Shown: positions 10,024 through 22,518 of the stretch, in pieces | Position numbering within the stretch: the stretch's first letter is position 1 | Layout: every line of letters starts with the position of its first letter | DNA from: Podaxis mareebaensis | Taxonomy: Eukaryota; Basidiomycota; Agaricomycetes; Agaricales; Agaricaceae | Direction of reading: 5' to 3' | NCBI GenBank assembly: GCA_018524725.1 | Contig: JAEUWP010000063.1 | Span: 1 to 64,000 of the forward strand | DNA: 64,000 nucleotides | Position numbers and translations under genes: made by a program | The notes under the pieces: model-generated | What the model saw: only the letters and a program-made list of their open reading frames with translations | What the model was told of the DNA's origin: nothing | Database searches by the model: none

Positions 10024-13000
10024 TCACCAGCCTGGCGGCGGTCCCTGTCCGTATCCGCCGTGTCTTTCATGCTCGTGATGATGATGATGATGTCCATGGC
10101 CGTGGGCGTCACTAGGTCCACCACCAGGAGCACCAAACGGAGGCAATGAAGGGGTTGAGGGGAACCCAACTCCACCAAATGGTTCTGGCGCGCCACCGGG
10201 AGCAGCAGTCGGGAATCCAAATCCACCAGGCCCAGGTGGGGGACAATCACGAGAAGCAGGAGCACCAGGGAACGCAGGGGGCGGGCCAGAGGGGGGAGGG
10301 AATGATGAGAACCCTCCAGGTCCTCCTAGGCCACCAGGCGAGGTCGGTGCTGATCCGTGGAAACTGGGGAACGGAGGGGTAGGAGAAGAGGTGCCTCCAG
10401 GGAAGGAAGGCGGGGAGGAAGTGCTGTGTGAGACTGGAGGTGGGGCGTATGAAGGTGCATATCCACTACGCTGCGGCTCTTGGAATCCTCCCGCATGCCC
10501 TCCAGGTGGGGGGTTCATGCCAGGGTAAGATGAAGTCGGTGGGGGACCTGAAGGAGGTGGATATGTGCTTGGTGCACCACCCGAATATGAACTCACAGGA
10601 GGGGGTCGTCCAGCCCCAGCACTCGGGCCAAAGAACTCCGCAGCTTCTCCAGCACCAGCACCGGACTTGGCAGTTCCGAACCCAGTCGTATTGAATAGTG
10701 CCTGCGCTCCAGGAACATTCTGAGCGTACCCCGCAAGCGTGTGCTGGAATTGGTGTGCCTCTGTCACAGCAAATGAACCTTGTGCAGGGGGTGCACCACC
10801 TTCTCCGGCAAGGCGAACGTTCTCATGGTTCCGCACTGCGTTCTTTCCAAGGCGTGAGAGGACGGATTGTTGCTTGTTTCCTAGACCTTGGAACCAATCA
10901 CGCATAGTTTGTAGCATCTCGCGCTGGATCTTGGAGTTAGGGTTATGGAAGTCGGGGTGGAACCTGGAAAGCGAAGGTGATGAAGTCAGTCCTTGGTGGC
11001 GAGCGAGGCACTACGTACAAGCATTGGAGAATGTCTTCGGTAATAGCATGAACGTTCTCCGACGGGTTGTCCCAAGCCTTGACGACAAGGGTGACCGCGT
11101 GCTGTACGATCGCCTTGGCAAGTCGGCCAGCAGGTTCATTAAGGATAAGGTTCTGTTAATGTGTCAGCCAAATAAAGGTATGGGAGGATGCGTGACGAAC
11201 GAAATGATCTTTGCTCAGGAATGAATGCGTGGGATCGGACTATATGACATTGAGTCGGGATCCATTGCAAAGTGAGGGGCTAGAACATACAGCGCGAGGG
11301 TCATTAAAGACCTCATATTGGTCATGAGTGTCAATAACTTCTCCGGAGACGGCTGCTAAACTAGTGGTCGCAGTCTTGAGAAGAGGCTTGAGAAATGGCT
11401 GATTCACGAGTCAGAGTTGATTTCTGTGGCGTATGAGCGACCGCAATACCTCAAGGGTTGTGAAGACGAAAACTGGAACATCATTTTAGCTGAATCCTCG
11501 AAGTGAAGCCGAACTCTACGCACCAGAGATACCATCCATAATTTTCTCAATCAACGGACCCAATCCAGGAATCTTCTCGATCGTCTTTGAGATCTTCTTC
11601 ACAACTATATTCTTCAGTTAGTCGCCACTCATTCCAGCATGGATGTATGAGCGCACCGGAATCCCTGAATGTCAGCACCTGCCAAAGCACCGCATGTAAC
11701 TCCTGCGGACTCATTTCTTCTGGATTCTTCCCGCCGGCTGCAGGTCCAGCTCGGATCCTCTCAATTGCATCTATGTCCCTGCTCACGTCCCCACCACCGC
11801 CGCCTGGGATTGAGGTGCAGAGCTGACGAAGGACGGATGCGGGGTCAGACGGAACACCTCCAGGCCCGGAACGAGTAGACTGTTCGATGGATTTGGAGCG
11901 CGCACGGTCAAGTTCGCGATTAAGGTCGGTCACGGACGCCTGTCAAAGTGAGAGCATTAGATATAACGTGGGTCACAGAGACGTCCGCAATACTTGCTTC
12001 ACTCTAGAATGCAGTAGAACTTGAGTTTAGTTCAATCCAGAAGAAGAACACGTCATCTTACCAAGTGATCACTCGCCTCTGGCGTGGCTTCAGCGAAGGG
12101 AATCGGAGTAAATACACAAATACGCACCTCCGAGAAGAGAGTGAATAAAGTCGCTTGAACCAAAGGAACCTGAGGGTGGTCATGAGAACATGTCCAACTC
12201 TCCAACAGTCAATGAAATTGGCTTACCAGTCACGATGGGGGCAACCCATTTTCCGTTAGGAGCCTGGATCCTCACTTGATCACCGACATGCAGGAACACT
12301 TGTTGGTGTCCCATAGACGCAAGTGCCAGCTCGCAAAAGTTAGAGTGAGCAGGGAAGTCTTCAAGTGTATGCAGCTGCAACGCATACGAAGTGAATATAT
12401 GGGTCATAAAAAATCTGAAGGGACGCACAGCTTGGCCCAAGAGCCTATACGCCTCATACTCATCCTGTTTCTTACCCTGGGACCGGTGCTGACGACCGAT
12501 ATGTATGCACCTCTCCAAGGTGCGACGAACAAGAGCCTTCGAAGTATCCCACTGACCGTCCTCTGGTGAACGTTCATGAGATACGAGTATATGTACAGAG
12601 TGCAGGCATACCATTGGCAATGTAGTTTTTCATACCGGTCCGGTAGTCAATCTCGAGTTCCCGTGGCTGTTCACGATGTTGGCAATGTACATCACAAAAC
12701 ATGTCAAAGTAACATACATCAACTGGGCCGCGAAGCCCTGGGTGGTATCTTCTTGCATCTTCGCCATCCCCATAGCCTTTGGGATTGTCTATGTGTTCGG
12801 TCTAATCGGGAATGAGTAGACGAGAGTAACTTCAAGAAGGATTGGGCTCACAGGGAGGTAGCAGCCCAATCGTTCGGCGGTGACTTCGAATTCGTTGGTC
12901 GCATAACCATGAGCCTAAACTGGTGAGCTAAAAGCCAGGGAAAAGATGTTCTCGTAGACGTACAAGGAAGCCAAGAACCATGCATAGATTGATAATGGTC

Positions 13001-13602
13001 TATTTCGGGTTCAATGTATGCGTACAACAGCCAGAGTGATTGGCGTCGACGGACCTGAAGCTGAACTTTCTTGAGTGATGCGATATCAACAGCCTACACC
13101 GACGTCATATCAGATACGATGGTTCAACTCGTGGCGTGGGGCGTGCACCAGCATACCTGACTGTAGTCACGAAGCCAGTTGCTGCGGCACGAGGGTGATC
13201 AGTGACGATAAGATTGACTCCGAGGCGGAGATGGATCACACCCAAAGTAAACGCGCTTGATGTCTAGACCATTGAATTTGTGTCCTTTGCTCAACATTGC
13301 GGTGAGCGCAAAGCCGCCGCCTGCACCACGCTTGATAAGTTCAGCCAATATATCTTCCTGCACGTAGTGTTAGGATAGCCGATGAGGAATCAAGCATTCG
13401 AACGGACGATGTCACCATGACGGAAGGCTTTGCCCTCCATGTAGGCGAATCTATCTCAAGGTCAACTAATTTCGGGCGCCTCACAAATATAAGACGCCTA
13501 CGAAGGAATGTTGCCAGCCCCAAAGGCGTAGACGCCATTCTCAGAGAGGCAGAAGGCAAATATGACGAGGAGAATAAGGAAAATGGTGGTATTGAAAGCC
13601 AT
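10024..13602 (-). CDS. het-C: HET-C protein
   Basis: HET-C proteins are secretory or membrane-associated fungal proteins; allelic differences trigger heterokaryon incompatibility in some ascomycetes, while the basidiomycete role is unproven. I reconstruct about 21 exons and about 845 residues. The start at 13602 gives a signal peptide (FLILLVIFAFCLSENGVYA). Diagnostic blocks follow in order: 'GKAFRHGDIEDILAELIKR', 'NWLRDYSQAVD', 'NLCMVLGFLAHGYATNEF', 'LHTLEDFPAHSNFCELAL', 'VGDQVRIQAPNGKWV', 'ASVTDLNRELD', 'LWQVLTFRDS', 'VFVFTTLEPFLKPLLK', 'DQYEVFNDP', and a Gly/Pro-rich 220-residue tail. The last exon (about 10969-10024) ends in a His-rich stretch (HGHGHHHHHHEHERH). Two oddities: an inferred 6-nt exon at 12003-11998 and a GC-AG intron directly after it. 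The gene is divergent from the NTF2-RRM gene at 13928. Confidence 0.92.
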
Positions 13603-13927
13603 GAACTGTGGTTAGAAAGGGATGGAAAGTGGGAGAAAGGACGAGGTAGAAGGCACAGGCTTATAGGCGTATCTGCATCCCCGGCGGATGCTTACGAAGG
13701 CTATGGCTATGTACATCCTGTGTTGATGCCTATCGTGGAGGACGTGGGCGTCTATTCCCGGAAGATGCCGGAGACGATTGCGTACATAATTTTTTGGTTG
13801 CTTGACCTCTCTTGGCCACCTCGACGCCTCTCATCCCCATCGCCTCTGCTTGCTTTCTTTATTTCCATTTAATCTTCCCGTGAGTATCTGTTTTCCTATC
13901 TCAACTCTCTCTCTGACCTTCAACAGC
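13603..13927. promoter_or_regulatory. Bidirectional promoter, het-C / NTF2-RRM gene, with 5' UTR intron
   Basis: Only 325 bp separate the two start codons. On the plus side a pyrimidine-rich tract precedes a probable 5' UTR intron (13880-13926: GTGAGT donor, CTGAC branch site, CAACAG acceptor) that ends one base before the ATG at 13928. Confidence 0.6.
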
Positions 13928-15632
13928 ATGTCTTCTTCTACATCCTCGTCCACCATCCACCAAAACGTCGTTCCTTCTGAAGTCGGATGGCAGTTTGTTC
14001 CCCAGTACTATACTTTCGTCAACAAACAGCCAGGTCGTTTGCATTGCTTCTACACAAAATCCTCCACCTTTGTCCATGGTACCGAGGGAGAGGAGAGCAA
14101 ACCTTGCTTCGGTCAACAGGTCTGTCTTTTTTGCCCTTTCCACAGCCTTCATTCCCCATTCTGTGCCGATTGACGCGTCTCTGGCCTCGTTTCCGTTGTA
14201 AACTACCGCCTATTCCCGTCTTTCTCGCTCGTCTTTGCTAGATCCATCCACACAGCCTTGCTGACCAATCATCTTGTATATTCAGGAAATCCACCAGAAA
14301 ATTACTTCCATCGGTTTCCAGGATTGCAAGGTTTTCATTCACTCTGTAGACGCCCAGGCTTCTGCAAATGGTGGCATCATCATCCAGGTCATTGGTGAGA
14401 TGTCAAATCGTGGTGAGGCTTGGCGGAAGTTTGTCCAAACTTTCTTCCTGGCCGAGCAGCCTAACGGCTACTTCGTCCTCAATGACATCTTCCGCTTCTT
14501 AAAAGAGGAAGCTGTCGAGACCGACGATGCTGACGAGGCTGCTGAACCTGAGGCTGCACCCTCCGAGGTTGCACCCGCCCCCGCTTCTGAGACGCCGCAA
14601 ACACCGGCCCGTGAATCCTCACCCCCTCCGGCCGCCGCCGTTCCTTCCCCCGCTCCCTCTTTCCCCACCGCTGTCGAAGAACCGCCTACCAATGATGTCC
14701 CCGAACCCGCTCCGCAACCCCCCACCCCGGCGCCGGAGCCGGAGCCCCTCCCAGCCGCTTCTCCTGCTCAACCCAACGGTCACACAACCGCCCCCGAGCC
14801 TGAGAAGCCCACCCCAGCCCCTGCTGCGCCTGCCCCGCCCGCAGCTGACGAGCCTCCCGCCCCTACACCAGCTCCTCAACCCGCCGCCCCCGCTCCCGCT
14901 GTTGCTCCTGTGCCTGCCGCCCCTACTGTCACCCCTTCTCAGCCTGCCGCCCCTGCTCCTGCCCCCACCCCCGCTGCTCCTCGTTCGTGGGCTTCACTTG
15001 CAGCCTCAAATCCCAAAAAGTGGGGTCCCACCGTCGCTCAAGAGTCGCGGGGAACCACTGAGACACCTGCCAGCCCGGCCCCTAGCAGTGGTACACAGAC
15101 TCCTGCTACTGCCCCTGCTGCTGCTCGTGGACCTCCGAACAGGTCTGAACACCCTGCAGTCCAGGCCGCCCATGCTGTAAACACCGCCCAGTGCTTCGTC
15201 AAGGTACGACTTGATATAAATTCGAGGTTGCAGTTGTCCTCATACAGTTTCGTTTAGGGTGTCGTGGAACCAATTACACAAGCTGCGCTCACTAACGCCT
15301 TGACTTCCAAGTTCGGTCCCATAAAGGATCTGGACATCGTTCGTAGCAAAGCATGTGCTTTCCTCGAGTTCTCGTCAGTGGAAACTGCCCGGCGCGCAAT
15401 TATTGCCAGCTTGAACCAGAGCCAAGGCGGTGAAGGTGGTGTGTATGTCGATGTTGGAACCGACGCGCCCCTCAGGATCTACATCGAGACCAAGAAAGAG
15501 CGTGGTGACAGGCCCACTCCTCGCCCACGAGGCGGTGCTCCCGGGGTCAACGGTGAGGGACGAGGACAGGGTGGCTATCGTGGTCGGGGTACTGGTAGGG
15601 GTGGTCGTGGTGGACCTCCTGCCGGCAAGTAA
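13928..15632 (+). CDS. G3BP/BRE5-like NTF2-RRM RNA-binding protein
   Basis: Three exons (13928-14119, 14286-15203, 15258-15632) join in phase to 494 residues. Residues about 15-140 form an NTF2-like domain ('GWQFVPQYYTFVNKQPGRLH', 'WRKFVQTFFLAEQPNGYFVL'). Residues about 150-345 are an extreme Pro/Ala/Glu low-complexity linker. An RRM follows ('GPIKDLDIVRSKACAFLEF' core) and the protein ends in an RGG/Gly-Arg tail (GRGTGRGGRGG). This architecture is that of G3BP/Rasputin, yeast Bre5 and fission yeast Nxt3, which act in stress granules and as cofactors of the Ubp3/USP10 deubiquitinase. Which role applies here is inferred from architecture. The linker region is GC-rich with Ala, Pro and Glu codons, so other frames are also open there and should be ignored. 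Confidence 0.9.
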
Positions 15633-16604
15633 ACTCACGCCCTTGGGCCGTTAGCTGGGGAGCTGACCGTTCGGCAAGTCGGAGGACGATGAGACCGTTG
15701 GTGGATCAGGTGGACCTTTTCTCCTTTTCTTTGTTTGCAACGTGATTAGATTTTTTTGCGTGGACGATGACACAGGTGCCTTGTTCTACATGAGTGGAGG
15801 GTAGAAGATAGTGGGTGGGTTTGACTGTTATTGTGGTCCCTGTTTAGCGTTGGGTGTCCACCAACCTAAAAGCTATCCTTGTACGCTGTCCGTCCGTTTC
15901 ATTTCATGCATTGTATACGTCTGTACGTCTTTCACGCTTCACGCTTCGCTTTTCATGCTTCTTTTTCTCTCTCGTTTTTGGGTGTGTATGTGTCCGTTGT
16001 TTCTTTACTACGCTCCTTCTTTACTTTAGCTTTTTTTTTTGTTGTGTTTTTGCTCAAATTCAATTCCAGTTCCCTGCCGCATCATTTGTACCAGCATTAG
16101 CTGGATTGTGTCTCTTTCTGCCTTCTTGCAGTCCCGCTGTCTATGCTTTTCATATATGCATATCCATGCCCATCCTATGATAGCTGCATATACAAATTCA
16201 TCTTGTTCAGCATTGATTGTCGAGCTTGGGTTTGAAGCTCTTGAATTGGAGGCCACCACCCAATGATACATGGTCAACACTTCACTCTCCCGGTTCTATT
16301 TACAGTTTTTAGCGGAACTGTCTGCGCTCCATCTTCAAAGCTCCGGCTTCAGTGAGTCACAAAGAAGCTTAGGCGCAAAACCTGTGCAGCAACCTATGTA
16401 TACTTGCGTCACCGAGACCATGAGATACTTACTGAAATCGATTTACGTCTTCATCCTGCCCTGTCTTCACGTACATTTTCAATGACAGTCGGCCAAAGGA
16501 CTGTCTGCTTGCTCATATGAACTGCATACACACGACGGAGAGATAGTAATCTCACACGGAGTCCACAAATATAAGTTGGATTCAGTGTCACAGCAAGTCA
16601 GCAT
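15633..16604. other. 3' UTR and intergenic, T-rich
   Basis: The sequence is T-rich and C/T-rich with a TTTTTTTTTT stretch near 16030. No gene is seen. It probably includes the 3' UTR of the NTF2-RRM gene. Confidence 0.5.
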
Positions 16605-17010
16605 ATCCACTGTCTGTGTGGTGCTTTCTCACGTGCGGCCCAACAGTAGTTCCAGCGTCGAGTAGTGGCTTGTGCTTGTCGAAGCACAGTTAGCAACCTG
16701 CAAGGCAACCGCTGATATGAAGGAATTCCTGCGGGAACTACTTCGCTTTCTAGAGATCCCTAGCAAAGCCTTTCTTCCACTTCGACGCAGCTCCGATGGA
16801 CGGTCATTATCAGAACCCGAAATAGGCTAGGCCTTTCGAGCGAGGGCGATTGAATAAAAAATGGGACCATTGGTAGTCCCCAACAGAACAGTCCTAATCC
16901 CAATATTGATTTTTACATCCCTAGCTAAACCCACAATGGTGGTCTACCAATGGTCTACTCTCCGGCAGGCGAAGATAACCAACCTCATGGGGGTGGTCGG
17001 ATACCGGATC
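16605..17010 (+). pseudogene. FunK1 5' relic (promoter-proximal plus exon 1)
   Basis: The segment aligns by eye with the start of FunK1 copies 2 and 3. At 16604-16650 'CCACTGTCTGTGTGGTGCTT' corresponds to the copy 2/3 5' flank. At 16719 'GGAATTCCTGCGGGAACTAC' matches 'GGAGTTCCTGCGGGAATTGC' of exon 1, and 16801-16850 matches the 'CGGTCATTACCAGAACTCGA' region. Stops (for example at about 16826 and 16848) and indels break the frame, and similarity fades by about 17010. No kinase domain follows, so this is an old truncated copy. Confidence 0.7.
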
Positions 17011-18578
17011 CGATACGTTACGAGAAAACCTACACCCCTATTCTTAGCTCACAGAGACAGGCAGAAGTGAAATGCGATGTGGCAAGAAATATTGCTACGA
17101 GTCATTCCATAGTCATTCTGTCAAGAAATTCGGAAAACATGATCGTCGAGACCCTCACGGAGGCGTAGATTTCATTATGTTCTCGTTTCCAAAGCACCAC
17201 CACGCGATGCCTGCCCCCCTCCGGGAATTCCACTGTCTTTGCTTGTGATCACCCGCACTGGAGAAAGGCACCGGTCGCATCCACTTGGCCATGTACTTCC
17301 TGCCGTCGTTGCTCGTTAGCAACCTCTCAGTGTCAATCAACCGCTCCTCCTGGATCACATTCAAACCAAAGTCGAATCTATATATACGCCACAATCGTAT
17401 TAACAGTCAAAGATCTGGTCCTGGCGTACTCACGGCCCTCCACCCGATTCCTCTATCATTAAGTAGCCGATCCATGTTCCTATTTCGACCGTGCACACCC
17501 CTGTGATTTCCCAACGACCTGCCAGAACCTGGTCGCGATCTTCTACTACATCTTCAACAGGCCCAGGCCCACCTCAACTCCCTCAAGTACCACTCGTTAT
17601 AATCAATCAAATCTCTGATTCCGGTTCATTTCCTCTCCTGCCCATCTCCGTTTGCTATGATCGATCTACGCGTGCTGAACAATGCGACAGAACACCCAGT
17701 CCTATCAGATCGCTCGTCTATGGACAATGGTATTAAGACTCGAACCCAAACATTCACTTCTGATTTGCAGCCTTTGGTGCAGGACAGTCTCATCTTGCAA
17801 TACACAACTGACCCAAATGCCTCATATGCAACAATGCTCGGGTGACACAACGTTCTTCCTACATAAAACAATTCTCGATTGTAGATCCCTGATCTTCATA
17901 TTTAGTAGACGTTCATCCTAAGGTCCTTGGCAATTCCATTATTGATTTTCCCGCCATTTTCCCCTCTGATCATTCTCTTGCTTTTGTGACACGTTCACCT
18001 GACCTTACCCAGGCTAGCTCTTTCTGGAGCTGAAGCTCACCTCATACACACAACATTAGGCACTGTCGGGGATACAGGGCCGAAGAATATTAACCGCGCT
18101 CGCACACTAACCAACCTAGGTGATGATACGCCGCTGGGATACCGTCAGACAAACCCGAGTCAGTCATTAGTTTATGTCTTCCCAGGGATGAACAAAATTG
18201 CAATATTTCGTACTCGAAAGGCCCTCCTACAACACCTAGATTCAGACAACGAAAGGCAACAACATGACAAAGCCAACCCCCAGGACACCGGAAAATACAA
18301 AGTACATTAACCATGGAAGGGAATATTTCAGTTCGTTTATGCGTCAGTTCATCAGAATAAAGGGAACCAAGAAAGGTACTCTAAACCAACCCATGAATGT
18401 AAAACAAACATTCATCCAGCACTTGCTCAACAAGCTGTCGGTGATTACAAGGGATAGCAAGGAGAGAATCTTCGAATGTTGAATGGCGAAGAAAGAATGG
18501 AAGGACCCAAACATATCATGCGCAAGGTGTAGTATCGTTGTACGGAAGGCAGTTGATTGCGGTCGAGTCGAAAGATGT
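17011..18578. other. Intergenic; scattered open frames, none recognised
   Basis: Several open frames of 60-80 codons occur on both strands, including one on the minus strand at 17394-17155 containing 'LTSNDGRKYMAKWM'. None could be assigned to a family or extended by splicing. They may be decayed gene fragments. Confidence 0.4.
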
Positions 18579-20178
<1,600 letters not shown>

Positions 20179-22518
20179 GGTTACGATGGTGGTGGTGGTT
20201 GAAAGGAGAGTGAGGGTCAAGAGAAGGGCCCGGCGAAGATATAGCGGTGTGGACAATAACAAAGGCGATCACAACAAAAGTTTATGTATCCCTATGCCGT
20301 AAAAATACACACTCACATATTGGGAACAACATGCTTTCATCTTCCTTCCCCCACGCCCACGTCCTCCGCATCTCCAATCACCGTCCAAGGCATAGCGTTG
20401 CCTAAGCATTTCCATAGCAACCTGTTTCCGTCGTTATCCCCCAAACGGAAAGCTGGGTAGCCTTCTGCTCTGGAAATCATTTCCGCATCGCCGAAAACTG
20501 CAGGTTGATTGATGTGCCTTTCCCAATCTAGTACACCTCCCCTGAGCTTTTGTCTTTTCATCTCAAGTATTCTTGTCCTCTCCCGTACGTTTGTTTCTCA
20601 AACAAGGCGCCAATCGATACACTGCTATCCACCTATGCTCGTACGGACTAATGAAAGTCTCCATCTCGCATCAAATGCATCAAAACTCGGCCATGGTTGA
20701 AACCTCCCTCGTTCATCTGCCAAAATAGCCATGCTGTACACGTCTATATTTCACTTGATTTGTGATGCAACCAATGCATTACCTGCTTTGTAGTGATGAT
20801 GGCTATCCGCTGCTTTGGAACATGCGCGCTTTCGCCCTAGATGCGAGGCTCTATGACGAGCTTTGACCAACAGAGACCATCCCCTGAGCCCTCGGAAACT
20901 ATGCAGCCGAAGTCGGTTGACCCCTCCAAGTTGCGCTGGTGGCTGTTCTCAACAGCTCACCGCACATGATCCCATCCGAGCTCCCCCATGACGCAGAGAT
21001 AGTCAATCTTCTCCTTGGACTTGTCACCGCAGCTTTGTCACCGTTTCACGGACGAAACATCGAAGTTTTCCGGACACACCTCAAGATCGTGGATTTGTCT
21101 TCATCTCCAACATTTTGCACTATGCCTTGGCAACACACAACAGATCGCTCTTACGAATTCTATTGATAACCTATCGCCGCAAGGCTCTTGACGCCTTCGA
21201 CTGTATCTCCACGCGGTCACTCTCCTAACAATACTCAATGAGCCATGACGTTCCGCCGAATATCCGTTGCGTCATTGGTTGCTCTCAATGACCCTCACAG
21301 TGCCACAGGTAACATACCGTTTCCTAAGGATTACTGTGTCGGGGGTTGTTTTCGTCACCAAGGATACTGCAGCCGAGAAAATAGCCACTCATCTGGTTCT
21401 CAGGCGAGCTGATGACTTGTTGGATTCCCCTACCCATGATGCAACTTCGCCGAACTTATAGTAAGAGGCATCTAATGCATCCCGACCTAAACTGCGCTAC
21501 CGCAGGCATACAAGCCATCTGTTCAACAAATCGATCAAACGATGGCCAACGGCTTGAACCAAGACTCGATTCGTGGTGCAGTTTGCCCATTATTCTGCTG
21601 TATGCTAACCCTGTTCAGAGATGGGTGGCGTTGTTTCATTAACATCATTTCTCGAAATTACCGGAAATGAACTCAGTCATAAATTGAGCACTATGTGCCA
21701 TTCCGTTTGCAATTCACTTGTGGCGCATTAAACGATGAAAGGCATGATGGAAGAATAATGTGCTAGTGGAACACGTCTTGCTCGATAACTTCTAGGTTTT
21801 CCTGGGCCTTGCATCGTTACACACACTATTATTCCTTCGTACAATCTGTTCATCGTGCACTGGTAACACTTAACAAGGTGACACTTCCTAGTTCATCCAA
21901 TCATAAATCAACACTAGGGATTCGCCATGATTGATCAGCCTGCTGTCGGGCAGAAGTCCATCACCTAAAATTTTCACGACATCGTTTCATTTCCGAAAGT
22001 GCTAAACTGATACCCGGACATGTCGCCCCGAGTGAAACACTTCCTCCCGTGCTCCTTAGCACAACTATACAGAAGAGTCAAAGATCAGCGAATAAAGTAA
22101 ATATCCACCATTGACACTTTAGAAATTGACGTGCTGGATCCAGGGTCGAGACTGACTGATGTGACGAGGGGATCTACACAAGTCAAGCACCTCTGCGAAA
22201 GAGACAAACATCTATCTAAGTAGCTTTGCTGTGCGGCCGCCCAAGTAGTATTTATAAATCGGTCGCCCAAGAACAAGTCAGGTCATTATCAGGTAGTAAG
22301 AGTATATATAAACACCATTGAAACTCTGAGCTTCAAAACTCAATCCCTCTGTTTTGACAACGTGTCTCCACTACTCATTTGACCTCGGTCAAATTCTGGT
22401 GCAACGAATTTTTTGCCTATTCTCACCCTTAACACCACAAATATGTACAATGAGGGAAATCCAAAAATAATTTTACAACGACTTCGCCAAGAAGCCAACG
22501 GGCTTCTGCAACCATCTT
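20179..22518. other. Intergenic, no gene supported
   Basis: The short interval up to about 20340 is the MAP kinase promoter. Beyond it are only short frames. A stretch near 20960-21120 (+) reads vaguely like an F-box N-terminus ('MIPSELPHDAEIVNLLLGLV') but cannot be extended. A second possible relic lies at 21260-21450. Confidence 0.4.

Noticed and set aside
14527..15180. Long Pro/Leu-rich open frame and a minus-strand Gly/Arg frame over the NTF2-RRM gene
   Set aside because: These are alternative frames of the Pro/Ala/Glu low-complexity linker of the real gene.
20940..21460. F-box gene between MAPK and xylanase
   Set aside because: Only a weak F-box-like phrase; the frame cannot be continued through plausible splicing.
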